A stretch of 64,000 nucleotides of DNA from Homalodisca vitripennis. Taxonomy: Eukaryota > Arthropoda > Insecta > Hemiptera > Cicadellidae. Shown one piece after another: positions 38,601 to 50,232 of this stretch. A program made the position numbers and the translations under genes. Location of the stretch: assembly GCF_021130785.1 (NCBI RefSeq), contig NC_060214.1, positions 104,462,001 to 104,526,000 on the forward strand, given 5' to 3'. Within the stretch, counting starts at the first letter, position 1. Each line of letters begins with the position of its first letter. The notes below the pieces were generated by a model. That model saw only the letters and a program-made list of their open reading frames with translations, made no database searches and was not told the origin of the DNA.

Positions 38601-38872
38601 AACATTGGATCTAACCTTCCATCCACTTAAAAAATAAATTACGTATAATGTATTTAAAATACAAATATTGTGACAAGGAAAATGAAATGATTATTTCGGA
38701 AATAGAAGATTGTAGTGAACATGATACTGAATACATTATAGAAACTAAAATAAACGATAATAATGAAAGTGTAGAAATATTTATTAATTTAATACTTAAA
38801 AGCCAATTATCCTTTGTTTGAAGGTTATATTTGACGATGGAAGGATTGTGAAGGAAACAGGATTTTCCCGTA
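32692..38872. other. AT-rich sequence with one less AT-rich island
   Basis: No supported gene. A GC-richer island at about 34440-34700 contains an RFX X-box-like site, listed separately. Other open frames are short and unremarkable. Confidence 0.45.
34590..34603. promoter_or_regulatory. RFX X-box-like site
   Basis: GTTACCATGACAAC fits the RYYNYY-N2-RRNRAC consensus for RFX factors and lies in a GC-richer island. A degenerate 14-mer occurs by chance, and no gene start is identified nearby. Confidence 0.2.
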
Positions 38873-38947
38873 CATTTGCCATCGTTGAGTGAAACAAGAA
38901 ATCAGTAACACTACGTTTCGAGATCTGCAACCTGATCTCTTCTTCAG
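38873..38947 (-). repeat. Inverted terminal repeat (left) of the Penelope-like element
   Basis: It matches the reverse complement of 39653-39727 at 72 of 75 positions, including the hammerhead-like core. Confidence 0.9.
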
Positions 38948-39007
38948 ACTGAGACCAGTTCTTAAAAAAGACCATTAAACGTAAGGATCAAAGAGGACAA
39001 AGAAAAC

Positions 39008-39325
39008 ATGAGAAAGGGTCTCACAGAAAAGTCAAAAATTGCACACTATTGTTGGTCCGAAGACCATCACAAGAATTGGGATGAAGCCAACATAATACAT
39101 CGGGAACCACATTTCTTCAAAAGGAAATTAATTGAGGCAACATACATTAAATTGGCAGACCAACCAATCAGTCAACCATCAGTTGAGATTAGGCCGCTTT
39201 GGTTGCCAATTCTAAAAAATGAACTAAAGAGAAAACCAAAAGTATCAAACGGACCATATATTTGTAATAAACCAATGCGGAGTCACAATATGGTTTTAAG
39301 AAGTTCATCTCACATGAACCAATAA
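39008..39325 (+). pseudogene. C-terminal fragment of a Penelope-like RT/GIY-YIG protein
   Basis: The 105-codon frame contains KSKIAHYCWSEDHHKNWDEA, then REPHFFKRKLIEATYIK and a terminal IRPLW block. This is the order seen at the C-terminal end of the GIY-YIG nuclease domain of Penelope-like elements: an Ala-His segment, a GH-x-NWD-like segment, REP, and an R/K-x-x-EA-x-x-I helix. The GIY-YIG motif itself and the reverse transcriptase are missing, so the copy is 5'-truncated and inactive. The ATG at 39008 is probably incidental. Confidence 0.7.
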
Positions 39326-39652
39326 TAACGAAAGGGACCATTCCTGTCCCCCTTCCTTTTTATTTCCGCAATCTTGTTTTGGTCTGCCGTGACGATTACG
39401 AGTGACTAGCGTCTTCTGGTCAGTCGTAGGTGGTCAGTAGACGAATGAAGACGTATTTTGACCTGTATTCCGTAGTTCAGTTATAATGATTAGGGTTTTG
39501 TATAGTTTTTTATTAAGTGCATGGTTATAGAGTTAGTGAAGTTGACAAACAACATGGTGGTTGTGATTCGTGACCTAGGCGTGCCACAACGCTTTGGTAA
39601 GATTTGTTTATTTTAACCTAGTTTGTAATTATGTATTAGGTTGGTTATTTAC

Positions 39653-39695
39653 CTGAAGAAGAGATCAGATTGCAGATCTCGAAACGTAGTGTTAC
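39653..39695 (+). ncRNA. Hammerhead ribozyme-like core in the Penelope terminal repeat
   Basis: CTGAAGA (39653-39659, fitting CUGANGA) is followed by an unpaired A. Next comes a 6-bp stem II, GAGATC (39661-39666) with GATCTC (39675-39680), then GAAA (39681-39684) and a possible very short stem III. Hammerhead motifs are known in terminal repeats of Penelope-like elements. Stem I is not evident and one extra base interrupts the core, so activity is doubtful. Confidence 0.35.
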
Positions 39696-39890
39696 TGATT
39701 TCTTGTTTCACTGAACGACGGCAAATGTCCGGAAAAAAGCCAATTATCATTTGTATGTAATAAATATTCCAAAAACGTGTATAAAATTAATAAAACATTC
39801 TTATAGTGTTAAAGTATTTGTTGTCTCATATTATTTTAAAATATTAAAAGAACCATTGAATAAGTAGCAAATGCACTTATTAAGGATATA

Positions 39891-40722
39891 CAGAGTGCTC
39901 AGTAAAGTGTTCCAATACTTTGGAATGTTATTCTACTAATAAACCTGAGCAAAATTATTTATGTGAAGATATATCCGGAAACCTTTAGTTTTACGTCTGT
40001 CTGTCTGTGTTTTTATAAAAGAAACTATAGATTTATATATACATCAGTTAAGATAAAGTTGTGAAACTTGAGAATTCTATTAAATTATGTTATCTTTGCA
40101 ATATTAAATAATTACAAAATCCTTTACCCGTTTAAAAATGGCGTCTTTTTAAAAGTTGTTAAAGAATATAAAAATATTGGTATAGCCTAAAAATTCCATA
40201 AGATAGGAAATATTTAGTAAATTTTATACCATTTCCAACGGTACCTTTTTCAAGGAAATGCTACAAAGCATAAGCGAACACGGCCACTTTAAAGATACAC
40301 ACAAGCCTGGAACAACTAATAAGTGATACCTCTCAACTGGGACATGATTGGTCCTACGGATTTCTTTGAAACATGTACTGCTGGAATAGATATAAAATGC
40401 CTAAGTAGTTGGCATTCTATGCATTTTTTTAACTATAAGGTTTTTTTGTTATTTGACTTTTAAAACTTGACACACTCCATTTTGAAACGGGTAAAAGGAT
40501 CGTGTTAATTGTTTATTTTCAAAAAGGTCTACCAAAGGTTAATACGATTCCCAAGGTTCATAATTTGTTCAAAAGATATAATTCTTTTCATAAAAATCAC
40601 GTACAGATAGATAGAAGGGAAAACTAAAGATTTTAGGTCATACCATCATGTAAAAGTTTTTGCAAATTTTTACGTGTTGGATAACATTCCTAGGTATGAG
40701 AAAGTTTTTACTGAACACCCTG
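39891..40722. mobile_element. Palindromic non-autonomous DNA element (MITE/foldback type)
   Basis: The left end CAGAGTGCTCAGTAAA and the inverse of the right end, CAGGGTGTTCAGTAAA, are flanked by TATA on both sides. The inverted similarity continues inward for nearly 300 bp per arm, including GGAATGTTAT, CTTTAGTTTT and CCTTT(A/T)ACCCGTTT blocks. The centre (about 40200-40430) is unique and codes for nothing visible. Long degenerate arms and the lack of a transposase make this a foldback-like MITE. Confidence 0.8.
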
Positions 40723-40726
40723 TATA

Positions 40727-43700
40727 TTTATAGCTTGCTATATGAAGTACCCACTTCTGTCGTTCAGTCCCGCGACTGATTTAATTTTTAAATAACAAAA
40801 ATAGTATTTAAAAAAAAAGATCTCTGTACTATAGTTTTATTTATTATGATGAAACTGAGATGGACGAGGTTAAAATGTGTAAAAACCAACAAAGGAGAGA
40901 ATAAATGCTATTTCATGTTTTTATAAGAGATAGTAGGACGAGTACTGGGAGAAATACAATGACTGATATTTAGGTTTAAAAACTGTTTAACCTACTCGTT
41001 ATTTATGAGACAAACGACAGGGACCTTATTAACTTCACTGTTACATTGACACTAAATTACACCAACAGTTACAAAGAAAAAATTACTTATTAAATAGAAC
41101 TGGTCGCGTCAGGATAGGTATAAAAATAAGAGAAAATTGTGTTTCATTTCACATCAATCGTCTATAATTTTTCAAATTCATTTTTTTTTTAACAGTTTTG
41201 AAGGTAAAATGAGAAAATGTGTAATCTTATATACAACATACACATGCATTTTTTAATTGTCTATGATATTTTTATTTGATGAAATTTTACATATTTTTCC
41301 CCAGCCACCTTATCAAATATTTTGGTTTGGTTAGAATTAAAATACAAGTAAGTACATTCGAGCGATGTTTCTTTTTTAATGTTCGTACATGTTTGTAGTT
41401 TACATGTATTTTTTAGTATTCAATACTTTAATGTAGTTCCCGACAACCTTGCCCCAAAAATGTTGTCTCTGTAAGTCAATTATTATAGCTGCGTGTATGG
41501 CGTATATAAGTTAGTAAAACTACATACCGTATGCATATAAATTTATGTGATAATAGTTCAGTGTTTGTATAAAATCAGAATTTATACCGTATATATGTTT
41601 CCATTGTACCAAAAATGCACGCTAGCTAACTTGACACGGTTTACCTATCCAAATAATTTTTATTTTACGTGGGTCAAATATGAATATTGATTTCAAATGC
41701 GAGTAGTTTGTAATAATTTAACAATAAGCTTACAAGATCTGACTAAAGGATTATCAGCAAGAGTGTTTGAGAAGCCTATCTTTCCTAGAGATGGAAATAC
41801 TTTTTTCCGTTATATTCATATGCATGTATGTCAAGAAAAACTTACTTATAGATACGAATTTTGAGTTTATTTCCGTTTCACCTTCTGCTTATGCATTTTC
41901 TATAATCTAAAGTTATTACATACTTGAATACGGGAATCTGGAGTTCTCTGAAGAGACCCAAAAAAGTCGGTGACCACGAAGCTCAGAACACATTCTACAT
42001 TGTTTGAACACCAGACACACCTAGACTACAAAACCAAGTGTAGTTAAATGGTGAACACCAAGAAACCAAGTGTGAATAAAGAGGTGTTCTCATTGTCTCA
42101 GCGGATGCAAGATTGAATGCAATATGTTTAAACACGATACCAAAGCATGGCGAATCAAAGGGGTTTCCTACATATAACAAAGCAGTGGTGGGGGATTGAT
42201 TCAAAGGGAATGTTGCGTTCAGGTACATATTACCTTCCACTTAGTGCAGAGTTTGACATCTAAGGCTCAATTGGTGTAAATTCAGAATTCACTGTTTAAA
42301 TTAACCAAATATGGTTTGAGTTAAGAAAAATATTACTTTTTTATTACACAAGACCTTCGACTCCATAGTACCCAATTATCAACGGAAGTTATAAAAAAGA
42401 TGTAAAGAAAATTAAATAAATTGCATTATTTAACGACTACAAAACTGAAATGATTCACAAAATGATAAAAAAGAAAAGGAATATTATTGAAAGAAATTCT
42501 AGAACAACTCTTATCAGACTAAGTGCAAAGAACTTGAAAAATGTATCTCTGTTTCTTATTACAATTTAACTGCAGAAATTACTAAATTTTTTAAATCATA
42601 CCAACAATTATGTGTCCTCAAATTCCGAAATTCAAGGAAAATATATAATAGGAAATCCAAACAATAAAATAGATGATTATTAAAATCTGGATTTTATCAA
42701 ACTAATTGTGACAACCGCAATTTAAAATTTACTAGCCAAACAAAAAGAAAGATAAAAAGAGAATAAAGGAACATAAAGCATGTCTGAAACATCAACAAGA
42801 AGAAAGATCGGCCGACAAAACACGCACTTCATACTGAAGACTGCTTTTACAAGTAAATTATTAAAATAAATCTAAAATACATTATTTCTTGATGCTTACG
42901 AAACGATTTTTATACAGAAGAATAAAAGGGAAATACTGGGAAATACTAGGGAAATAATGAACATGGACCTTTACAAAATTCACCGTTAGTGCATTAAGTT
43001 AAATATTAATTTTTACATGTAGAGTAGACATACTTCCTTGAATAAGAAAGGCCTCATAAAAACGAAATTAAATGATATTGCATTGTTTGTTTTTAAATTA
43101 AGCATTGTACTTACCTTGAATACATTTTTGGTAGATATTATAGTACTCATATTACTTGTTAGGTACGGATTAGCTAGCTGCAGTGCTGCTTAGAAATAAG
43201 TAATAAATTCTGTAATTGTGTACCAAAAGGCCATTATGAGGGCTGCTTTATTAGGGTTTCTTGGATTTCGATTCAGAGGGTAACGAAAGAGCTATAAAAA
43301 AATTGTATTTATCCTTACTTACCTCAACGAAATGAAATATTATACTATGTTAAACGCGATTTCCTGAAAAAATACTATTGGATTCGGAATTCAGTCACCT
43401 ACGTTATTTAAAACTTGTTAAATTACATTACCGTGTTGTTTGTGCTTATTTATTTTAAAATATTCACTGTAAAGACAAAGTATCGTGCAAATGCAGGATA
43501 CAAACATCCGAAATAGTGGAACTGATGAAAACTATGTGTATGGTAACTGTTAAAATTATGATCGTGTAATAATTAAGATAATGAAAAATCTAAACAGAAT
43601 GTGCATCTGACTTAGTGTGAATGTGAAAGGGGGTTAAATAAGTAATAAAATACCTGTTATATTGCCATAAAGATGAATGCCGGGTAGGTGTTGGAGTGGG

Positions 43701-44002
43701 ATATGGAAATATGGAAGGGTAAAGTGTCAGTCCAGTCTGTTTTGTTTTGTTTTACAGTCGAGATGTAACATTAACAATTATGGCAAGCCGGGATGGTTTG
43801 TTTATACATTTTAGTTTCCTCTCTGTTAATTGTTATTATCGGCCCTTGTTACCAGATATTCATAATTTTCTTATGATAATGGTTATTTATATGAGCGTTT
43901 CATGAACTGATATTATACAACAATATTTATGTTGTAAACATACACTCAATGAGTAAAGCCTATTAATGTTTTATAAAATTTAGATGGAAACAGATGTTTC
44001 AG
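40727..44002. other. AT-rich intergenic or intronic sequence
   Basis: No gene supported. Open frames at 41995-42240 and elsewhere show no recognisable features. Confidence 0.5.
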
Positions 44003-44102
44003 AAGAATAAAGGGACTCCACAATTCCAATTCCAGTGCTCTTTGCCACTCTGCCAGCTACCGCAAGAGCAACGCCGAGCATGTCTGCTGCTTGGATTGGT
44101 GA
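44003..44102 (+). other. GC-rich island, possible terminal exon
   Basis: After an acceptor-like ATGTTTCAG, about 100 bp of high GC encode a basic, Ser- and Cys-containing tail in one frame (KGLHNSNSSALCHSASYRK) that ends at TGA 44100-44102. The style resembles a receptor cytoplasmic tail, but no family can be claimed. A second frame is open to 44194. Confidence 0.25.
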
Positions 44103-47100
44103 TCACTAAGAGATCATGCCTTTGCAAGCAGCCCGCCATCCAAACCAGTGGTGGTGGTTTTATATTACCTTTAAGCCGTTGGAACCTAGGTTAATTGTCA
44201 GAGAGGATTTCATAGCTCTAACTTTACCTCACAAAGTAAGAACATCTATATCTTTAACTTTTTACCTTTTAACTCTCTCTTCCACTCAAAATAACTCGAA
44301 GTCTCCACTCTCTCCGTTCTCCGGAGAAGGAACATGAACGTCTGAGTAGAGGAATTGTGACGTAAAACACAATGGCACATAGGTGGTTCTACAGTGAGCA
44401 AGACGAACATAACACGTTTAGAGTACTTTAGAACCATGGATATGCACTGGTCTTGTCTAAATTATCATAAAACATTAAAACAGCTGGTATGTATGCCATT
44501 TAGGGAGCAGAAGATTATAAATCAGATTATGTGAATGTACTCACAACATACTATATAACATTAATTCTAAATTTAATTGAGTATATTCTTCGATATCATT
44601 GAAATATAAAATTCAAGTACGAGTATTTAAAAACTTATTTGTACTTTAAAATAAATACGCTTCTCTGTCATACATATTTAATTTATCAGCAGAAACTTTT
44701 AACAGCATTGGAAACCCAGATCGGGCTGGACTAGTGGGGAGTCATGTCTGACGCAATTATTGTTAACTCTACTCGTTACCAGATCACAACATTTACCTTG
44801 ACATTTTTTCAACTACTTTTAAGTGCTGTAGACTGTGCTACTACCTTTTAGCAAATAGGAACTACTTATAGAAGTGTTCACACGGTTAATTGTTTTTAGT
44901 TTTTTGAATATAAGTGAAACGCACAATCTGAAGTGATTAGGAATTGTAAACTATTTTACATATAATTAAAAATCTAATAAACCAAACTGCATTTTATCTC
45001 AACAAGTACGCAATATCTACGAGTATGATCATATTTTTTAATATATAAAATTTTATATCTAAACCTTTCTATTTCTCAGTAACCATACGGAAAAAACTTT
45101 CATTTAATTCTTATCACGAAAAAACGCTTTCTTTCAACTGTGAATGGATATTAATTCTAACAGATTTTTGAAATTATTTGTTTGAAGCTACTTGGTTAAA
45201 TTCATGTTGATCTCACAAAATTGACAACAAATACTCTCCAGGCAAAACATTTATTTTTTATTTATATTTGTAAGTCCTTAGATATTCTTGCATTCTCTGA
45301 ACTCTTTGAGCGTACACATTTCTCTCAAATAGTGTTTTGAAATATTATTAAAATATAAAATCAGATAATGTCTCTTTTTTATTAAACTACCTCGAATATG
45401 CCAAATAAAATAGACTAGGAAATTTCGGCATATAACATATACTTTACAACCCTTGTTATACCTACTCATGCATGTTGTATCCTAGTATGGATTGGAGCTT
45501 CATTGAATGGCCGGAATTAAATTTTAAAGCAGAGCACATTATGCTAAGCCGAATATAATAAACCACTTAGAGAGGAAATAGAGTAGAGTAGACTTAACAT
45601 AAATAGCATGGCAATATAAATCATTTATATATTTTAACATGTAAAATCTCATATTATTTTATTCTACTATATTATCCCTTAACCATTTTTATAACCTTTA
45701 TATTTTTTGAAACGATGATTTGGCTTTAAATTGATTATGTAAATATATAGTAATCATGAATGACCACATTCGTAAGAACAGTAAAGAACTGATTTAGTCC
45801 AAATAAAATATTTTATGTTTTCTGAAATAATTCGTATTTATGTTGTTAGCTATATAAATAATATCTAAATTGTTCAAATAGTACTATTATTAGTTTTCAT
45901 AATAAAAATTTCGATAAATACGAGTTTATGCATACAATATACTGGCCCAATCGATACATTTTAAATTTAAAATCATTCAGCAATTAACACACACATAGAA
46001 ATACATAGAAATAAAAAATAATATAGGAATAGTCCCTTTAACTCAATCGAAATATCCCTCCAACTCGGTCAGAGTAATTAAGTAGATTTGAGACAACAGA
46101 AATATTTATATTGGTTATTTTTAAAATTGATGATTTCAACCTCTTTTGTACAAATATAATTTTTCTGTACGCCACACCCCAAATAATGGATTTTGTAATT
46201 ATTTAAAACAATAATGACCACCAAATTGAAAAAATTCTTTATATGATCAATATTTGTACCATTTTTGAACTCTCAGCATATTTCACAATTTATTTTGCCA
46301 TTTCCTTATGATTAAAGTATTCTTAAGAAATATTTAGATGTTTTAAAAACTGTTAGAGATGCAAACATTATTATGTCTAAATTTTTAGATCATATGAATC
46401 ATAAAACACCTTTTCTACTGTAATGTATATAAATGGCAGGGCTGTGAAATACTTGAAATTTGTAACTATGGCCATGTTGAAATGAAAATGTATGCCTACC
46501 TCCAAATAGCTATTTGTGTCAAATTAATTTAGCAATACTTTCACTCTTTCTTTGTAATCAAATGGAGTTGGTTTGCTCTCTGGAAGCTTTATTAAGTTAT
46601 ATAGAAATTATCCACGAGCTGCAATGAGGTCAATTGCATTAGGCTGATTTTATATACTAAAAAAAACTGCAATACGTGTTACACTGTATTCATAATCTCC
46701 GCCATCAAACAAATAGTTTTTTTATTAGTTAAAAGGAACTAATATCAAAGAACTAAGTTGTAAACAGTTTTCAATTAGACACTCTAAAGATTTCCACAAA
46801 AGAAATGATTTACTTATATCTTCCAGAAACCAAATGACAGATTGATTTCCTTTTTTCACAAAAATGTATTTTATTTTGAAAATTAGTTTAGAAAAATTAA
46901 TTACGTTAATTATGGCAATCTTGTATATTGGCGTTCATCTCTAAACATCATTAAAAATTGATCTTAATTTGTATACAATTTAAAAACGTATGTCATTTAA
47001 TGCCTTTATATAACGAACGGATAAGCACACGAACCACAGGCTACATCTAGATTTTTGGAAGAGTTTTTGGTGTTGATTGACTCTGTGGAATTATTTTGAT

Positions 47101-48729
47101 CATAAATACTACACAGGAGAGAAAAATTCGGCAATATAAAACTATTAATCAATACGAAAATGTAAGAAAGTAGGGACAGCGAATCCATAAAACATTCTCT
47201 TCCGGCGGAAATGAGGGAAAGGTAATCGAGGTTGACGTCACGTGAGGCTGTCACCTCTTAAATTGCCAGAGCCTTCTTGATCTCTTGTCGTTATCAGTTA
47301 GCAAGTGCCATAACTTTTCGTTACGTCCTTTCGTGTCTTTTGACCATGGGATGTAACGGCTTGTTGGTCATAGTCAAAACTGTGAATTCTAACAACTGTT
47401 TTTTTACTTTACATTGTCCAAGAAAATGTTAAGAAGACATAATCAAGAATGCAGACTCCACCTGTTGTGTGTAATAATGACACGAAGGAGTAACTAGCTT
47501 TACTAGTACGGGTTTGACATGAAAAAAGCAACCACATCAATTAGTTTGTAACAAGAGTTATAAAATATAAGGCAAAGTCTTAAGTTCTGAGCATTCTTGT
47601 AAACTCACTATTGAAAAAATTAAGGAAATATTTTCTTCGTAGTTCATAACAAACTTGATGTACTGCAACTCTTCTATGATTACATCATGATTTGTTTTTC
47701 CAAAAAGTACTGTTTAAAATTATGTATAAGAAACCATAGTGATGCTTTTGATGTGGCAGTATCAGAAAAATATAGCAATTTATAATGTGGGTGTAATTTT
47801 GTACACTCTGTTTAAACAACTTGTTATAGTTATTGTCCTAATTTTTGAAGTTTCTCTAAGTTTATCTTGTCTTATTTCTTTGGAAATTTAATTTTGTTAT
47901 TTTTTAAATTTGTATCATATTGTTATAGTTTGTTTTCAAGATTATCTCTTGCTATTGATTTAAAAGTTTTACTGTTGTTACACTTTTTTAATGTTTTTGC
48001 TCACCAGCTCCTGACTTCTTTTTTTGCCTTATTTACTGTCCACATATTTAATGCATGTATTATTGTATATTTATATTGTATTATTAGGTCTATATTGGTA
48101 TATCGCATTAGTTATATGAATATTGTTAATTATAGTAACAATGGTGGATACCGTTGATAAATAAAATCATCATACAAAACCTATCTGGAATTACCTCATA
48201 TTATAAAGAGACAGTAAAACTTTCAAAATATATTCGGTTTAAAATTATTATAGTTTACATAATTTTGGATTTTGTTTGCTGTTGTCTAATGAGAAAAATC
48301 CTGTTTATATAAATCAAAATTCAATTTTGTAATTTTATTATTTCTTTAAAAATTAAGAAATCTTTGGATATGTCGGCTACGTATAAAACAATCTAATAAA
48401 ATTCAATATTCTGACTTGCCTTGAAAAATATAATGTGTTTTAAGAAGATATTTGTTCATATTTACTATTAATTTGATATTTATTGTTGCTTTACTTTTTA
48501 AATTTGCTGAAAATAACGGGATTTCTGATTTTTTCATTGGAAATGTCTAAAATCTTGTAAACCTTCAAACCTTTCATCTTCAAAAAAATTCAAACAAAGA
48601 ACAACAAGGAACAAACAAATTTTAAAATATATATTTTGAGACATATATATATATATATTTGGTCTTCCGATCATATGTTAGTTTGCTTATTTAAACGCAT
48701 ATGTGACAGATACGGCCAAATACAAAATA
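44103..48729. other. AT-rich sequence, possible LINE 3' tail near the end
   Basis: No gene supported. The frame at 47867-48157 is Phe/Leu/Ile-rich and followed by GATAAATAAAATCATCAT, which looks like the 3' end of a non-LTR element, but no reverse transcriptase is visible. Confidence 0.35.
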
Positions 48730-48835
48730 ATTGAATCGGAAAAAGTGAGCGCTCTGTGGTGTAATGCTAGCACATTCACCCAGCAAGAGATCCGGGTTCG
48801 ACTCCCGGCGTAGCAAGTACTTTTTGCGATTCAAT
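48730..48835 (+). repeat. tRNA-like sequence inside a 17-bp inverted repeat
   Basis: A 65-nt tRNA-like core (48751-48815) has an A box (TGTGGTGTAATGC) and a perfect B box (GGTTCGACTCC, 48795-48805) with a 5-bp T stem CCGGG/CCCGG. It is too short for a functional tRNA and its anticodon arm cannot be folded convincingly. It is enclosed by inverted repeats 48730-48746 and 48819-48835 (16 of 17 pairs). This suggests a tRNA-derived SINE or hairpin MITE. Confidence 0.65.
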
Positions 48836-49090
48836 GTTTATTGAAATTAAATAAGGCTATTGCCATTTATACAATTTAATATATATATATATATATAAGT
48901 AGATATGAATATGGGGTTTCTAGACCACTTTTGGGACAGTCAGAAAATCAACATAAAATACTGTTTAAAGGACAACAAACGAATCTGTAACTCACGAATG
49001 AAAAATTACCGAATCTATAGCTGTTTGCTTCTACTTTCTTGAGCTGTCAAATCAATCTATTTGAAATGTCTCGAATAAACGAAAAATCTT

Positions 49091-49396
49091 TTACTCTACA
49101 AAATTGATAGTAACACAGTCTTTATCTTTAATAGTCTTCTTTCCAGTAACAACCAAGTGTAATTTATCATGTTTATTCAATTCTTTAATCTTTTTTTCAT
49201 CCAAAACAGTCAAAAATCTGTTCGGTAAGTGTACTTTATAATCTTCCAACTCGGCAATTATTGTAAACCCGAATTTATCTTTCATTTTCTCCAAATTCAA
49301 GATTCTATGTTTCTTCCTTTCTTCCAATTCATTTAACTTCTTATACTCTTTAAACTTACATTCTCCAATATCATTTAATTCTTTCAAGAACTCCAT
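49091..49396 (-). CDS. Small Polinton protein, possible ssDNA-binding type
   Basis: A 101-residue Lys- and Glu-rich protein. The first 30 residues are predicted helical, then comes KFGFTIIAELEDYKVHLPNRF, an alternating beta-type segment ending in a Leu-Pro-x-Arg-Phe block, and a C-terminal LHLVVTGKK strand. This pattern recurs in a small protein found beside insect Polinton genes and in related arthropod ORFs, where it suggests an OB-like nucleic-acid-binding fold. The function is inference. The start follows TTTTTTCTATTTAAATGG, the element's shared start motif. It is the leftmost gene recognised in the element. Confidence 0.7.
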   Translation of the reverse strand: MEFLKELNDIGECKFKEYKKLNELEERKKHRILNLEKMKDKFGFTIIAELEDYKVHLPNRFLTVLDEKKIKELNKHDKLHLVVTGKKTIKDKDCVTINFVE

Positions 49397-49411
49397 TTAA
49401 ATAGAAAAAAT

Positions 49412-49909
49412 TTAAAGACGGAAAAAATGAAATTTGCTAACAATCACTCGAGAAGTCGAGGGAATTGCCAACATCTTCATTGTTTGACGAGGTTCTTCAT
49501 TTAATTTCTCCAAATGTACTATAAAATCATCGAGGATTTCTAGCTTAAAATCGTAGACAAATTCAACATCCAGATAATGAAAAAATACAGGTAATATCTT
49601 TTCAGAATAAACGTGTGTATTTAAACCAACAAACCTAATGTATTCTTTGAAAAGGAAAATAATTTTTTCAAGGGTTATGAGAGATAAGTAAAAATTTTTA
49701 TTCTGTTTTCTAAATTCTGTAACAAATTTTGTTTGTTTTTCACCTCCGTATTGTAATTTTGTAAGCAGATTATTCAAATGTGTTAGTTTATTTCGAAATT
49801 TCCTAGGTTTAGGTCTTTCGTACAAAATTAAATTACAATCTCTACAAACTAAATATTTTTTATCAATAATTTCTCCTCTATTAAGTATAACACTTGTAAC
49901 AGTTGGCAT
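49412..49909 (-). CDS. Polinton protein of unknown function with CxxC
   Basis: 166 residues from the first in-frame ATG (49907-49909). It has a single CRDC pair near residue 30 followed by a basic stretch, then a mainly helical body with many aromatic residues. No family recognised. The shared start motif lies slightly upstream (TTTAAATGG, ATG at 49920-49922) but is one frame off and would stop after about 13 codons. Either translation begins at 49909 or a small indel lies between the two. It is divergent from the gene at 49947 with fewer than 40 bp between starts. Confidence 0.6.
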   Translation of the reverse strand: MPTVTSVILNRGEIIDKKYLVCRDCNLILYERPKPRKFRNKLTHLNNLLTKLQYGGEKQTKFVTEFRKQNKNFYLSLITLEKIIFLFKEYIRFVGLNTHVYSEKILPVFFHYLDVEFVYDFKLEILDDFIVHLEKLNEEPRQTMKMLAIPSTSRVIVSKFHFFRL

Positions 49910-49919
49910 TATACTCTTC

Positions 49920-49949
49920 CATTTAAACAAAAAGATTTTTTTATAAATG
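49920..49949. promoter_or_regulatory. Divergent promoter with back-to-back start motifs
   Basis: A T-rich run leads into TAAATGG in both directions: TTTAAATGG on the minus strand at 49919-49927 and TTTATAAATGG on the plus strand ending at 49950. The start codon is the last part of the motif on each side, so the 5' leaders would be extremely short. Confidence 0.55.
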
Positions 49950-50195
49950 GAGATTATGGAACTAACTCTGCCGAGATATAAATTTTTCAGCGCAAATGTT
50001 TGTGTTTACATTTCTACAACAGAGATAAATAGAAATAATTTCATTCTACTGTACAACTATTTAGGATATTTTGTCTATGATTACAAACATTATTCCGGAA
50101 GAAATCGAGATTTTTCATCAGCGAAAGAGTATATTTTTGAAGTTTTAGAAGGAATGAAAGAGAATAATATGAATTTAGCAAATTATTTTTCTTAA
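49947..50195 (+). CDS. Small Polinton protein of unknown function
   Basis: 82 residues, tyrosine- and asparagine-rich, with an aromatic central stretch (NFILLYNYLGYFVYDY) and a C-terminal helical tail. No signal peptide or known motif. The start is the ATG of the shared motif (TTTATAAATGG). It is followed after 37 bp by the next plus-strand gene, so the two may be co-expressed. The product is unassigned. Confidence 0.6.
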   Translation: MEIMELTLPRYKFFSANVCVYISTTEINRNNFILLYNYLGYFVYDYKHYSGRNRDFSSAKEYIFEVLEGMKENNMNLANYFS

Positions 50196-50232
50196 ATAAA
50201 AAATCTATTCTACTAAATAGTCATCAAACAAC

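Larger units (their letters stand above)
38873..39727 (+). mobile_element. Penelope-like element, truncated, with inverted terminal repeats
   Basis: A GIY-YIG endonuclease C-terminal fragment lies between 75-bp inverted repeats (38873-38947 and 39653-39727, 72 of 75 matching). Penelope-like elements typically end in terminal repeats and often carry an inverted 5'-truncated partial copy, which explains this arrangement. The reverse transcriptase is absent. The 3' part is recognisably related to the remnant at 15210-15450. Confidence 0.75.

Noticed and set aside
47867..48157. Hydrophobic 96-codon ORF as a membrane protein
   Set aside because: Composition follows the local T-richness, and the downstream tail resembles a LINE 3' end; no other support.
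48751..48815. Functional tRNA gene
   Set aside because: Too short, weak acceptor pairing and no convincing anticodon arm, although the B box and T stem are good.
48898..48960. AGT-initial sequence as left terminal repeat of the Polinton
   Set aside because: Polinton ends often begin AG, but without the opposite end an inverted repeat cannot be shown.
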